A stretch of DNA of 64,000 nt from Semisulcospira habei (GCA_036245525.1 BTPG01000007.1:126215640-126279639); one strand, 5' to 3'; shown: positions 12,095-24,174, counted from the stretch's first letter. The notes: generated from the sequence alone by a model not told the origin. Numbers and translations are program-made.

Positions 12095-12370
12095 CCTTAT
12101 CTTGCTGTGGTGTGTCTGGGGTAGAATGAGTTAACTGGCGTTGAATTAACAAGGATTTCAGAAATATAATCTGTGACCTCTGACAGTGAAAGGGGTTGAT
12201 TAATATGGTGCACGAGCAAACATGTTCGCAGTGTGTTCGCTAATCCCGGAATAGTGCAGGTATAAGTGTAACCTTTAATGGAAATATACGAGGCAAAGCT
12301 AACCTCGAAAATGTCAAGCAAAACAAGTTCTAAGTTTAGCACTTGAACTGCACTGCCCGCAGCATTGAAA

Positions 12371-12438
12371 TTAACCCCTTGTGCATGCAGCCATCAGTAC
12401 TGAATACAGGCACACGGGTGCAGGCACAAGGGGGTTAA
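12371..12438. mobile_element. PAL-E element
   Basis: TTAAccccttgtgcatgcag to gcaggcacaagggggTTAA. Confidence 0.82.
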
Positions 12439-12585
12439 TGAATGTAACTGCGAAACGCAGTAATGACTCTACAGTAATCCAAACACTCACATCCCAATAT
12501 GACGTATATTTCACAATTGTCTCGAACGCACTGTGTGCACTAATAAAAGTCGTCCTGAAGAGGGAACCGTCCGTGGCATAGTCTG

Positions 12586-12653
12586 TGTGCTGGTCTGTTA
12601 TTTTGGACCTTACGGCCGTAGGCGGTAAGGTCCAAAATCACAGACCAGCAGAC
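12586..12653. repeat. PAL-F palindrome
   Basis: TGTGCTGGTCTGTTATTTTG arms, few mismatches. Confidence 0.87.
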
Positions 12654-13407
12654 AAATCGAACAAAAAATAAAATCAGAATTTTATTCACTCAACAGTTTC
12701 TAAAATCAATTCACCATGCATAAGGAAGTGTTAATGGAAATTTGTTTGAAAGCTGTAAGGCTGTCCTAAACCAGTAATGGTTCGTGATTTTGAACTTTAA
12801 AAATCATTTAGTTAAAAGAAAAGAATGACACCAGCACACATACTCCATCAGGGGAAACAGCAAGGGAAATAACCTCTTATCGAAACCTCTAAAACAAGCA
12901 CAAACTCGGATTAGTTCCCATTGATAAACAACACTGACGTTGCAGGAACAGTAGTTTATGATTAGAACGCTGTGTTGATTAATAACTATTCAAGTCCGTC
13001 AGCTACTCCCCCCCCCCTCCACCCCACCCCTTCTCACCCGCCTCCACTCCCACCCCACCACCCACCCCCTTCCCCACGACCTTATTCCCCCCAAAGTCTG
13101 CAAGAGACACATATATTCATGAAAGCTAATTGCGATTTTATTTTTTGCACTGATAGGATCCGTCTTCTACCAAAGCTTTTACTGCACACCAATGAATACC
13201 GCGGCAGGAACACGATCTTCATTCAACATAATGACCTGAGGAGGTCGCTACAGTGTCAGAAGACGAAGGGAGAAAAAAACGTATAATGAAATTAAGAATG
13301 ACTTTAAGGTTTGGGGACCAGTGTAATTTTTCTACAGATCAAATGTATTACCCCTTGGAGCTACTGACTCCAGAAATTAATATTTAAAATTGATTACACC
13401 TGCATCG

Positions 13408-13472
13408 GTGCTGGTTTGTGATTCTGGACCTTACGGCTACAGGCCGTAATGTCCACAATCACACGCCCGCAC
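13408..13472. repeat. PAL-F palindrome, diverged
   Basis: gtgctggtttgtgattctgg / ccacaatcacacgcccgcac. Confidence 0.75.
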
Positions 13473-13683
13473 GGCTATAATATATACTTCCTATCAGTTC
13501 ATATTGAACCCATATTACAATCATGATAATGTGTATCAAACCCCTATCGCTATATTTTGTTGTGCATGTCTCCTGTGTTTGAAAAGAAAAGCTGTAGTGA
13601 CACTGTGTAGTCATAACCAGAAACCCTATCATTCCCTACGTATGAGGAGCAAACATGAGTGCTCATGGGGGCCAATTACTGCA

Positions 13684-13747
13684 ACAAGAGGAGTAGATTC
13701 TCATGAGCCCCTGCGACAGCAGGGGCTCATGAGAATCTACACCTCAT
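13684..13747. repeat. PAL-A palindrome
   Basis: Arms both carry TTCTCATGAGCCCCTGC, the second PAL-A subtype (GATTCTC / CCCTGC). Confidence 0.85.
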
Positions 13748-13888
13748 GATTAACTGAAATATCCAGAGCAAAGACACACACTTACAGTATAGTGAACCTT
13801 GGCGGACTGCCATTTTATACCCATGTAAACAGGTCTAAGTAGCGGACAGGATTCGCAGCCTTCGTGTCCTTGCACAGCGACTTACATC

Positions 13889-13953
13889 TGCAAGAGGCAA
13901 AGATTCTCATGAGACCCTGCAGTCGCAGGGGCCCATGGGGAGCTATGCATCTT
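13889..13953. repeat. PAL-A palindrome, diverged
   Basis: tgcaagaggcaaagattctc arm with a decayed right arm. Confidence 0.7.
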
Positions 13954-14068
13954 AGCGAAAAAGATCGGAAGGGTTTACACGGGTGTCTCTGCTACTCTGT
14001 TAAAATAAATCGACGGGTCCAAAGTCCATGATCACACAGCATATTAATTAAAGCCTTTGAGAGTCAAG

Positions 14069-14909
14069 CAGGGCTCGAAATTAGCGGGGGCCCGGGGCCA
14101 AAAACCCGCAAAGTTGATTTCGGGCTCGGAAAGTTGAAAAACGAAGGGCCCGCTTGGCCCGCAAAATAATTCGTCTGCTACAGCTAGCTCTACTCGGCAG
14201 TTTCGTATTTGGGCCAAGGGAAGCAACCCACACCGGTGCCCTCACTCACAGTAATAGTATTGTGTTCTTTTTTCTTTTTTTTTTTTGTTATTGTATTTTT
14301 AGTTTACTTCTGTTAACTCAAGTGCACATAAGTGTAATATGAATAGATGATTGAAAAAAAAAAAAAGGCAAAATCTGTTTGTTTAACTTTAGTTTATCAG
14401 GAAGAGTACTGTTAAGTTTAGTTCCCTTTCATGGTTTTGTTTTGAACTTTTGTGCATTGAGGTCAGATTTTTTGTTAGGTTACTCATATTAAAAATTTAA
14501 TGATGTGTATTGTGCAATACTCAGTCACAAAACTGAAAAGTATTATACAAGAGACTCACTTGATTTTTTTCTATTTTGTTTAATGGCCATTTCAGGCTCA
14601 CTAGTCACTGGAATATGTGTGTCACTGAATGTGTGTGTGTGTTTTTTCCCCTTTTTTGTTGGTAATGTTTGAAAGTGAAAGAAAAGGCAAATAAAAATGA
14701 CATCACTCAGCAAAATTGGAAATTCAATTGTTTTTATTTTAGATTATCAGACAAATTGTACTTTCTACTTATTATATTGTCAATAATTCTTTTGTATTTT
14801 GTTTGCATTATTTTTCAAAGTTGGGCCCCGAAAGTTGCTTGTGGGCCCTCAAATTTTTCAATCAAGGGGCCCGGTGGCCCCCAAAGAAAAAAGTTAATTT
14901 CTAGCCCTG
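14069..14909. mobile_element. Nonautonomous DNA element with CAGGGCT ends (hAT-like?)
   Basis: Ends are inverted: CAGGGCTCGAAATTA at 14069 and TAATTTCTAGCCCTG at 14909. Sub-terminal inverted GGGCCC-rich blocks lie at both sides (14090-14160; 14820-14885). The interior is AT-rich and non-coding. TCAAG occurs directly outside both ends (14064-14068, 14910-14914), shorter than the 8 bp usual for hAT, so the superfamily is uncertain. Confidence 0.6.
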
Positions 14910-14995
14910 TCAAGTCAAAGCAAAATTTATCTGACAGTCAACTGTTGCCTGCCTGTGTATACAAAAAATAAACCCGAGCAAGAGACAGGTTTTTT

Positions 14996-15081
14996 TTAAC
15001 CCTTTGTGTGTCGGTAGCGGTTATTGTCGCGTTGATTCCTGTCGGAATCATCGCGACAAAAACAGCTACCGTCACGGGTTT
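14996..15081. mobile_element. PAL-C element
   Basis: TTAAccctttgtgtgtcggt with right end gtcacgggttta. Confidence 0.7.
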
Positions 15082-15645
15082 ACGTTTGTTGTTGGGTCTG
15101 TCAGAACTGAGGTGATATTCAGGTTCATTCTTGAGTTATATATCTGTTGTCAGATGTGCCCTCCATTGAACACACATCTACCATGACCTGTTTCTATTGA
15201 TTAATGACAAACGGATGCAAACTCCACGTGATTCATTCCGCATAATTCGTATCTGATCCTTTCCTGTCAGATAGTGCATTATGTAAATATTCAAACACTC
15301 AATCATCAAACGCTAAATACACACACACACAGTCCTGTGCAATGCATACACCCGCTGTGTGTCTAATCTAACATTGTCATTTGGGGTACCGGTAACACTG
15401 GAAGACATGCTGCTTCAGCGACCCGCCCAATCTCCCCCCCCCCCCTCCCCCCTCTCCTCCTCCTCCTCCCCTCCCCCCTCTTATCTACCTTTGCATAGAT
15501 CTTCATGAGACCCTGTCAGTCGGAAACACTGAAGCCACAAAGACCCCTTGCAAACTCAGTAATCTACCTAATAGCGGCAGTGATCCTCATGAGCCCCAGA
15601 AAGCTGAAGAGATTCAGGAGGCGGTACCCCTGTAACAAAACGTCT

Positions 15646-15722
15646 TCGGGCCCACGACGGCCGCAGTGGGCCCGCGCGCAGCCACTGCTGCCGGCGTAGG
15701 CCCGAGGACCATTTGCTTACTG
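15646..15722. repeat. PAL-G palindrome
   Basis: cttcgggcccacgacggccg / gtaggcccgaggac, ending ttgcttactgg. Confidence 0.7.
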
Positions 15723-16047
15723 GCTGGAAAAATCTGACCTCTGGAACACACCTAGCAGTAAGATCGAAACTTGCGTATTTGAGAATAGTCGTGTTGAGAA
15801 TACCTGACAGATCAGGAGACAGATCGAACGTGATAGTTCAAGGGTGGTGTCAGAACAACTTGGCGTCTGGAGGGAATATGCTATCAATCTGTGTATTCTA
15901 AGAATCATCAAGTTAGTTATTTCTGGGCTGACCGAAGCCCCAAGCTTTTCTGGCACAACAGCGCACTACACTTCAACTGTCAAAGCCCACCCCCCCCCCC
16001 ACCCCCACGCCCCCATCTCCCACCCGTACCCCCCCCCAAAAAAAAAA

Positions 16048-16080
16048 AATAATAATAATAATAAATAAAATAAATAAATA

Positions 16081-16122
<42 letters not shown>

Positions 16123-16206
16123 AAAATAAAATAACATAAAATAAATAAATAAATAAATAAATAAATAAACAAATAAATAAAATAAAAGAAATAATAAAAT
16201 GAATAA
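16048..16206. repeat. (TAA)n/(TAAA)n microsatellite
   Basis: Mixed TAA and TAAA units at the 3' side of a minus-strand SINE. Confidence 0.92.
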
Positions 16207-16227
16207 ATAAAAGAAAGAAATAAAAAT

Positions 16228-16395
16228 CGTCAAACGTTTAGGGCTTAACGTCTTTTGTCCCTCGCGAAGGTCAGTCATTTCAGAGACTGGACACCGAGTT
16301 TCGTCTGAACAAATTTTGACCCCAGCTGGATTCAAATCCGTGACCTTTCGGAAGAGAGTCGAACGCTCTACCACACAAACCGATCCACTTGCTGT
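16228..16395 (-). mobile_element. tRNA-derived SINE, second family
   Basis: On the minus strand: tRNA-like head with A box tggtagagcgttcgactctc and B box-like ggatttgaatccagctgggg, then caaaatttgttcagac and a tail ending gttaagccctaaacg. A (TAAA)n tract lies at its 3' side. Confidence 0.75.
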
Positions 16396-16648
16396 TGCAG
16401 TGAATGGACTTATCTGCGTTTCCTCACATGTAGGAATCCCATGGGTTTCAATCAATGACAAAAAAAATAGTCGCTACCCCGCTACCCCAAGCAGGCGCCT
16501 TCACACACTTGACCCCTACCTTTGCTACCCTGCATTCTTTTCAGGTAGATAGCGGTTCGTATTAGTTCCTGCCCAGAGTGATCGCAGATGTAAACTGTGT
16601 TTGATTTTTTATCAGACACACCCCTGCAGCGTTGATCGTAGAACTTCT

Positions 16649-16709
16649 GCAACAGGCATATATCCTCATGAGCAGGGTGCGGATCCCATGAGAATCTATG
16701 CCTCTTTCA
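16649..16709. repeat. PAL-A palindrome, decayed
   Basis: Arms aacaggcatatatcctcatg and catgagaatctatgcctctt. Confidence 0.65.
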
Positions 16710-16892
16710 AGTTGGTAATTGATGAATTAAATTGTGCGTAAGAATAATGGATAACAGAATGGAATGACTTAACCGGTCCTAACTCATGAACACCATAATG
16801 AAAAATGAAATAAGTTCATACCCAAAGTAGGCTATAGTTATGTCGCCTGAGACACGTTTTGATTGTTGAGACATCGACCTGTTAATTGTTTC

Positions 16893-16984
16893 TTATCCCG
16901 TTGGGTGTCGGTAGCGACTTTGGTCGAGGTGATTCCTGCCGGAATCACCTCGACCAAAGTCGCTACCGACACCCAAAGGGTTAA
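16893..16984. mobile_element. PAL-C element, near-perfect palindrome
   Basis: Arms from cccgttgggtgtcggtagcg to cccaaagggTTAA pair over 38 of 39 bases around TGCC. Confidence 0.88.
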
Positions 16985-17593
16985 GTTCTGGGCCTATCAT
17001 GGTTCGGTGAGTATTAAAACTGAAATAGAAAACGCCTTTCTGTATAAATGCGTCAGCATGACTGAGTAATCGATTGTTAGATTTGAATGCAAAGCATACG
17101 ATGAAAAGAAGAAAATGTTTTAATGATATTACCAGAACATGAAGCGAGTGAGAACGTGTGCACTTGTCGTTCTACGGTTTTTAAGTACACAGTCGACTTT
17201 GCTCATACTAAAAAGATCGGATAATATATTATAACAAAAGTTGGATGTACCAACACTTTTGCAAAGGTCTCCAATACACTATGTCAATGTGAATTAATTC
17301 GCTTATAAACTTTGGATCCAACACTACAGCAACAAATTTGGTTCCCTGGCGATTTGTTACATGCAAAGTTTACAGTAACTATATCCATGAAATAACACAT
17401 AAATAAACGAATAAATAAATAAACCCACGAAACAAGTTGACTATTGAGCACAAATCCTGCCTCCACAACGGTTCACATGACTTACTAATCAATCGGAGCA
17501 GAAACAAAAAATTAGTTCGGTTGGTTGATCTGAGCTGAACATCCACGCCGCATGTGCGATAACAGGGGGCCGTAGGAGGCAGGTTATGAGAGG

Positions 17594-17977
17594 TTGATTG
17601 ATTGTACATTGCTTAACATCCCGACAGCAACAAGGCTTTCTCAGGACGTGCCTGCACTGCATGTGAAAAAAAAAACAACTAAACAGAATATTGAATGTAT
17701 TTTGCCAGGAAGTCCAATACGTTAAATAAACCTATGACATAGGGCCTAAATAAAGCTAAGACCATTTAGCAACACACATCCAATATCAAGAGCTACAGGC
17801 AGCGCAGACAGAAGGGAGAGTTTAAAAAAGGAAAACACAGGTGAATGGACCAAGGCTAGACATAAACACATGCCCAGATTAGAGGGGAAAATCCACCCTG
17901 TGGGGCTGACCAGGGTGACCCTGGGAACTAAAAAGTAGTTAACCCCACCCAAGTCCCCCAGGGCAGACCCGGATGGG
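17594..17977 (-). mobile_element. Family R repeat with target duplication
   Basis: Flanked by the 15-bp direct repeat GCAGGTTATGAGAGG (17579-17593 and 17978-17992). On its own strand the 3' end is (AATC)n-like. The long duplication and simple tail indicate LINE-mediated retroposition. Confidence 0.85.
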
Positions 17978-18227
17978 GCAGGTTATGAGAGGACTGACAT
18001 GGACAGTTATCAGCCCTTGGAGTACAACCTGCACACTGATCAATTCGGGCGCATTGCAGCCGTGCTACTTTATTTACCTGGGCGGCCTTTCAACGTCAAT
18101 TAGACCGTAGCGGGACTTTATGATCGCCGGAGACATACGCACAATCCCCTTTATGTCTCTCCCATCGAATATGCAACGCCAGACGATCCCTCCAAATGAG
18201 TCTGAATCACAGATGTAAATGCAGCAA

Positions 18228-18293
18228 GCAAGAGGCATAGATTCTCATGAACCCCCGCAATTGCGGGGGCTCATGAGAATCTATGCCTCTTGC
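18228..18293. repeat. PAL-A palindrome
   Basis: 33-base arms, one mismatch; GATTCTCATGA subtype with CCCCCGCAATTGCGGGGG centre. Confidence 0.88.
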
Positions 18294-18721
18294 ACATGAC
18301 GTTTGTTACAGGGGCATAAAAGGAGAATATTACATTGTACGGGTGTGTGTGGAACACAATAATAAGAGGGTGGGCCATTTAGAGCCCATAACGGTACCGC
18401 AGACAAACTGCATCAAAGATCCGTCCACCTCGCCTGTAAATCAAACAAGCGACACTGTCCGGTCTGCCCCAGATGCAATATTCTACTATGAGTATATACT
18501 GGAATTTTTCTACGGGCGACAATTACAAAGGAGGGAGCTTTTCCAGAACTAGAATTGTTTTCTTGTGTCTGCATTGCACATGATCGGAAGGAAATGAGTG
18601 CGAGTATTGTGCTGAGCTCATCACAGTAGCGTCCAAGCAATTTACCCATTAAACCTCGAGGCTGTGCTTGCCAGATTTTGGAGGCGTCACCTGACGACCA
18701 TGTACCAGTTGCAGGAGGTGC

Positions 18722-18796
18722 ATCGACCATGATAATTCAAGGGTAGTGCCAGATTAGCATCTAATCTGGCACTGCCCTTGAATTATCATGATCGAT
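18722..18796. repeat. PAL-B palindrome, short-loop subtype
   Basis: Arms atcgaccatgataattcaag with loss of the TTGGCGCC centre. Confidence 0.85.
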
Positions 18797-19162
18797 CCAT
18801 ATCCTGCTGTAGAACGTCGGGGCACAACGGATTAAAGTAAAACTGTCGTAAACAATAAAATCCCCCCCCCCCAAAAAAAAAAAAAAAAATAATAATAATA
18901 ATAATAAAAAATAAAAATAAAAACCGACGAAGAGAGGAAGAGAAATATTAGAATAAAAATGAAACTAGAGAGCTGTAGTGAGGAGGGGGGGGGGGGGGTA
19001 TTTGGGTTTAGCGACGAGGGGGCCGGGGGGAGGAGGAGAGCGAGAGTGTGAAGGTGAACCAACATGAAAACACATGCACAGTTACACTGCATCTACTACT
19101 AGTTTAACTTTCTAATAACTAGGTATTCTTGAATAATGTATACATCCGATACCTTATCAGCA

Positions 19163-19268
19163 GTAGCAAAGAGTCTTTGGGTCTGCGTCGGCCGCAGGTG
19201 GACCACGCACAGCCCTTCTGCGGGTCCACTGCGGGCGTCGTGGACTCAAGGTCCGTTTCTTACTGAGT
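19163..19268. repeat. PAL-G palindrome, diverged
   Basis: ctttgggtctgcgtcggccg / gggcgtcgtggactcaaggt arms; lies 100 bases before the possible promoter. Confidence 0.65.
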
Positions 19269-19371
19269 TGCCCCCACAATGGAAATTTCTCTCATGGACA
19301 CTACATTACTGGATGTCTGACTGAGCGCGTGTACCTTCTCAAAGCCTATTGCGAAGTTCGCTTCGGGTTTG

Positions 19372-19494
19372 TGCGCATGCGCCGGCTTGCGATTTTGCCT
19401 AGGTTTTTCCGGTTGCATTTCGACTATCATGGAAGACAGAGAAAGGAATGCGTGTATCCCGTTTGAAACGGGCATTTTTTATTCAATCGTCGAG
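19372..19494 (+). promoter_or_regulatory. Possible housekeeping-type promoter and first coding exon
   Basis: TGCGCATGCGC (19372-19382) matches the NRF-1 consensus and TTCCGG (19407-19412) an ETS core, in the order typical of CpG-type animal promoters. About 20 bases further is an ATG (19429) opening 22 codons (MEDRERNACIPFETGIFYSI, then VE) that end exactly at GAG|GTAAGG, a strong donor in phase 0. No family is recognised and no downstream exon is certain; a possible continuation is the ORF at 20703. Confidence 0.35.
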
Positions 19495-20702
19495 GTAAGG
19501 TCTTCGGTTTTCTTTTATATCAACGCTAAATGAACTTGTTTGACATCTAACAGAGTTTTCATATCGAAAAACTTTTATGTGGTACAGTGTTAGCGCTTAG
19601 AACATAGTAAGAAAAACAATGTTCACTGAGCTGAAAAGAAAATATGAGGGCTATATGTGTATATCTCCAGATATCTGGGAAAATATGTACGTACAGGTCA
19701 GAAATTTAGAAAGATATGTTTGTACATCTCCGAAACTGGAAAAATGTGGGCTTAAAAAAGGGGAAAAAACCCTTTCCAGCCCACTGCACAAAAAGGCGTA
19801 GGGACCACAATAAAAATATGGTGGGTTGAATAACCTCAAACAAGCTTTTTGGGGCCAAATCATCTAACCTTAGCTTTAAATTAGGAATGAAAAGGAAAAA
19901 AAAATAACAAAACCCCTAAACAAACACATTCAAATACCAAAGTACCCAAAATTGTCTTGACATAATAGCTGTAACAAACACTTAATTTTGTTTTTTCCTT
20001 GGAGATTCGCCATCCAGGAAAATATTCATTATTGAGATACAGTCAGGGGAAGATTATGGAGGGTTTCCCAATTGCACACAAAAAAAAACCTGGGCTGTCA
20101 AAAAAAATGTTTTTTAATGGAAAAGGATATTCTTCATGTTATTATTCGATACAAACAACGTTCGTAGATCTAAAATTCAAGAAAGAGTGTCTCCACTGTC
20201 ACTGTGACTACATTACATACCGCACAGCTGTAATCAGGAATTGGCACTAACTTGATGCATTTTTATTATTATTAAGATCTGATGGAGCGTGCTGAAAAAG
20301 AATATGTTTCATTTTTAATGAAGGAAATTACGTGCATTTATTTTAGCAGGTAATATATTTCAACATTCCATTACACCACTTAAAAATTAAGATATTCTTT
20401 TTTAATAGTATTAGTAATAAATATAATATACATGCATTAGTTTCTAAATGGTGCAATGGAAAATTAAAATATATTATCTGCTAAACTAATTGCTTAAAAT
20501 TTCCTTCATTAAAAAATAAATTTTAAAGCATCAATGAAAGCGCAAACTATTTTATAAAATTTAATTCATAATCTTCTGAGAATGCTTCAAGCCACATATG
20601 CAAATAAATACACTTCTCTTTCAATTTGATAGCTATTTCTTCTCTTCTTTTAGTCAGCTGTCTCATTATTTTAACTTCTTTTGATTAAACATAGTAACAA
20701 AG
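19495..20702. other. AT-rich stretch with foldback element
   Basis: Apart from the foldback at 20312-20515 no feature is visible. It may be an intron if the exons at 19429 and 20703 are real. Confidence 0.4.
20312..20515. repeat. AT-rich foldback element
   Basis: About 80-base inverted repeats (20312-20390 and 20437-20515) that start tttttaatgaaggaaatt and carry taatatatttcaacattcca-like sequence, with a 45-base spacer. No TTAA/CCC ends, so it differs from the PAL families. Confidence 0.7.
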
Positions 20703-20915
20703 ATGGTTTTTGCAACGACTCCCACCGTGTTGTCGCTTCGACATCGTGCCGAAATAGTCAAAACAGTCCAAATAACTTCGTATGCACTCGTACTTCGACG
20801 TGTCTTTTCACATTGGTACCGGAAAGGGCAATGCAAAAGTGCGCGGCTAAGATGCGCGAAGGAACTCAAAGCGAAAATTGTTGAAGTCAGAGGTCAAGTA
20901 AATATAGGTCAGTGA
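20703..20915 (+). CDS. Unrecognised small basic ORF, possible exon
   Basis: A 70-codon ORF beginning MVFATTPTVLSLRHRAEIVK and rich in Arg/Lys, with helix-like spacing (YALVLRRVFSHWYRKGQ, then CAKELKAKIVEVRG). An AG directly precedes its ATG and would join in frame with the possible first exon at 19429-19494; a donor-like GTAAAT lies near its end. No family is recognised. It could equally be a chance ORF, since the opposite strand is also open here. Confidence 0.2.
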   Translation: MVFATTPTVLSLRHRAEIVKTVQITSYALVLRRVFSHWYRKGQCKSARLRCAKELKAKIVEVRGQVNIGQ

Positions 20916-21341
20916 TTTCTCTGCTTCAACCAATGTCTTCTGCAGACCGCTACTTGTCCGTCCAGCATTGCTTTCCAAACCGAGTGCTCACCGAGAATTA
21001 ACTTTAGTGTACCATTTAACGCCAGCGCCAGCGGAAGGGTGGTTAGTGTGTTGTGGCGTTTACACCTGACAAACCCTCAATAAACAAAGGGCCAGACAAT
21101 AAACAATGGAACGCTTGAGTAACGCAGGAATGTGCGACACAAGCAGAACTGTGCCAGAATGAAACCGTAACCCCTTCGCTGCAAGAAGGAGCCTTTACTG
21201 TCATGACACACGCAACTACAACGGCGCAACTTTTAACCCCTTCCCTGCAGTTGGTCGCTAATTGTGTTCATGAAATATTTGTATATATTGTGCGCTGTGG
21301 GACCAAATCCGTCCATGAAACATGGATATAAAGTGCGTTCA

Positions 21342-21407
21342 GCAAGAGGAATGGAGCCTCATGAGCCCCCGCAATTGCGGGGGCTCATGAGGATCTATGT
21401 CTCTTGC
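21342..21407. repeat. PAL-A palindrome
   Basis: gcaagaggaatggagcctca against ggatctatgtctcttgc, centre GCAATTGC. Confidence 0.82.
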
Positions 21408-21585
21408 AGTCGGATCTTACCCACTTTTCACGGCCACATGTGACGTCTGGGTTTAATCCCTTCAACGCCAGCGGCTAGAAACGATTTTTTTTCTAAAAGC
21501 GTTGTAGATTCACTGCTACTGATTCACGTCACATGGCTATGAATTAGGCCCACAAGAGGCACAGACCCTCCTGAGGTTCTGTAAC

Positions 21586-21925
21586 TGCGAGGACTCAAAG
21601 CACCAAACTCAGCACTTTCGGCCCCCGCTCCTTCTCTGTCTGCGGTCCATCCACCTGGATCACTATCCCACTCTCTCTCCGTCAGAAACACTCTCTCTCC
21701 TCCTTCCAGTTCGCCCTCAAAACTCACCTCTTCCAACAGTTCTAGCTCTTTAACGCCAGCAGTGCCACCGCACACCCCACCGCCAGCTGACTGCCGTAAT
21801 GTATTTGTGGTTGATTTGAGTCATTGTTAAAAGTGTGCAAATGCGGGCGTGAGTTGTGAGTTAGAGTGATTAAGTAATAAGATAAGCGCATTATAAATAC
21901 CGTAATTATTTTTATTATTTTTCAT
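21586..21925 (+). mobile_element. CR1/L2-like LINE 3' fragment
   Basis: Same 3' end as 9258-9795 (caccaaactcagcactttcg onwards), ending in GCGCATTATAAATACCGTAA and (ATT)n. Shorter at the 5' side and with some indels. It directly follows a PAL-A remnant (21551-21598). Confidence 0.78.
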
Positions 21926-22415
21926 TAGCATTATGTGCGCCTTGCATTTTGGTATTATTCGTTGTGTTCCGCCAGCGAAGGGGGTGGACGTGTTATTAGA
22001 CTATAGTCACTGGAACCGAGCACTGAAACGACCATTGCGAGTAGCGCTTGACAAAATAATATTAGCCAAATGGTCAAGGGTACAGTGTGCTAAGTTGCTG
22101 CATTCACGGGATAATACCTTCTACAAACAACCCTCCAGTCAACGCCATTTCTTGCGACCACAGGTGTCAAATATCTACTGCCTCTTACGCAAGAAACATG
22201 GACCGACGCACATGCAGACAGACAGACAAAACGGGTGCACTGACGGACAGCTGGACTGACGACTTACCGACTGAATACTTAATCCAAACAAATCAAGTCA
22301 ATGCAATTTCGACACACAAGCGGCAGTGACGCTAGAAACATTCGTAGCCGTATTTAACGCCTGAAGCGCTACCAGCATGTGCATATTATGAATGTCTCCC
22401 AGTACGCAAAGAGTT

Positions 22416-22489
22416 ATCGGGCAGAAGTCGGCCGCAGTGGACCCGCGCACTGTCGTGCGCGGGCCCACTGCGGCCGACTTCGGCCCGAT
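22416..22489. repeat. PAL-G palindrome
   Basis: ATCGGGCAGAAGTCGGCCGC arms with GCGCACTGTCGTGCGC centre; outer gtacgcaaag / ctttgcgcac also pair. Confidence 0.88.
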
Positions 22490-22551
22490 GGCCTTTGCGC
22501 ACTAGGTTTAGTGTGCTATACAAGTGGTCAAATCATCATCATACAGACTGA

Positions 22552-22720
22552 AAGGTCCTGGTAAATCAAAGTGGCACAGTTGGAGTGCGCCTGAGTTGAT
22601 CAGTGTTCAGGTCGTATTCCATAGGCAATAGATTTCCCTGTCCCCCATAACCCGCCCGTCAGGGCCGTCCATGATCACCTCGGTGCTGTGGACGTTTAAC
22701 CTGAACTAACCAACCAACCA
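22552..22720 (+). mobile_element. 5'-truncated copy of the same SINE
   Basis: Body only (aaggtcctggtaaatcaaag onwards) with end ttaacctgaactaaccaacc. Flanked by a 14-bp target duplication ATCATACAGACTGA (22538-22551 and 22721-22734). Confidence 0.85.
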
Positions 22721-23299
22721 ATCATACAGACTGACAGACTGTTGGCGACAACGGTAAGAAAACCTTTAAACGTAGAGCTGAAAACAAAATTCGAATGCAC
22801 AACGCAATAGGTTTATTATTATTTATTATTATTATTATTATTATTATTTATTATTTTATTATAATAGACAGATGCACAGAGATGCGCGACAGGTAAACGG
22901 ACAGATATACGGCTATGGACAACCTGCCACAAAGGTACGGGAAAAACACAACGTAAAGCACACAAAACATGAATCAAGGCGCGACTGACCACACGAGTGA
23001 AAGACATAGAAAGACAGATTCACAAGAAGCTCACAAAAACAATATCATATCTATGGACAACTTGCCATAAAGATCATGAAAAGGTAAAGTACCACGAAAG
23101 CATACCTACACGTTTTTGGTGAGTTGCGTGTTCAGTGTGTCACTTTGGGCCTATGGAAATTATACATCAAGGGCAACATGCATGAATGAGATCAGTCCTG
23201 CGCCAGTTATTAAGCAAAGTGACCCTTTTTCAACAACTCCACTGGCTGCCTGTCCCTGCTGGGATACAGTACAAAATTCTCTCACTGACATACACTGCT

Positions 23300-23618
23300 C
23301 TCTAAGAGTCCGAAATAGTTCAGGCGGTTAAGCGTCGGAGCAGGAGAGCGAAGGGAATCTCCGGGTCGTGGGTTCGAATCCCCGTCCCGGCCCCAGTAGC
23401 TGGACTCGCAATCCAGGGAGAAAAGACGGGCTTGTTCAACAGCATGTCCGTTCAAAGGTCCTGTTAAATCAAGGTGGCACAGTTGGAGTCCGCCTGAGTT
23501 GATCAGTGTTCAAGTCGTACTCCATATGCAATAGATTTACCTGTCCCCCATAACCGGTCCCTCAGGGCCGTCCATATCACTTCGGTGCCGTGGACATTAA
23601 ACCCCGAACTAATCAAAC
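23300..23618 (+). mobile_element. tRNA-derived SINE inserted in a LINE
   Basis: tRNA-like head (caggcggttaagcgtcggag; B box ggttcgaatcc near 23371) followed by a unique body ending in attaaaccccgaactaatca. Flanked by the 8-bp direct repeat ACACTGCT (23292-23299 and 23619-23626). Confidence 0.85.
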
Positions 23619-23901
23619 ACACTGCTATCTTTGACTGTGGACCTGTCTATCTCTCTGATCTGTTGCACATTTACACGACATCCAGACAGCTACGTTCTTC
23701 ATCTGACACCCGCACTCTTTGTGTTCCTTCAGCCAAAGCCAAGTCTTTTGGGCAGCGCTGTTTTTCGTACCAGAGTCCTCTGCTATGGAACAGCCTCCCA
23801 TAAGAAATGCGCTACGCACAGTGCATCATGGAGTCATTCGTTATAAAAGCTCACTCAAAACGTATCTTTTTAAGTCTGCCTACTGGTGACTTGTTCGTGT
23901 T

Positions 23902-23926
23902 TGTGTGTGTGTGTGTGTGTGGTGTG

Positions 23927-23996
<70 letters not shown>
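23902..23996. repeat. (TG)n microsatellite inside LINE 3' UTR
   Basis: Nearly pure TG run. Confidence 0.93.
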
Positions 23997-23997
<1 letters not shown>

Positions 23998-24173
23998 TCG
24001 TGTATGTGCATATATATATAACCATTTTTTGTGACTGTTTGATTTTGTTCTTTTATTTTGTTAATATTTATGAATTTGTATATTTTTATGTTTGCATTAT
24101 GTTTAAAAACAAACAAACAAACACTGTAAAACGCCTAGAGCTCCGTCAGGAGGTTAGGCACTATATAAATACC

Positions 24174-24174
<1 letters not shown>

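Noticed and set aside
21524..21775. Acidic minus-strand ORF (83 codons)
   Set aside because: Antisense of the LINE 3' fragment at 21586-21925.
23330..23400. tRNA gene
   Set aside because: A and B boxes are present but the segment is the head of a SINE with a body and target duplication.
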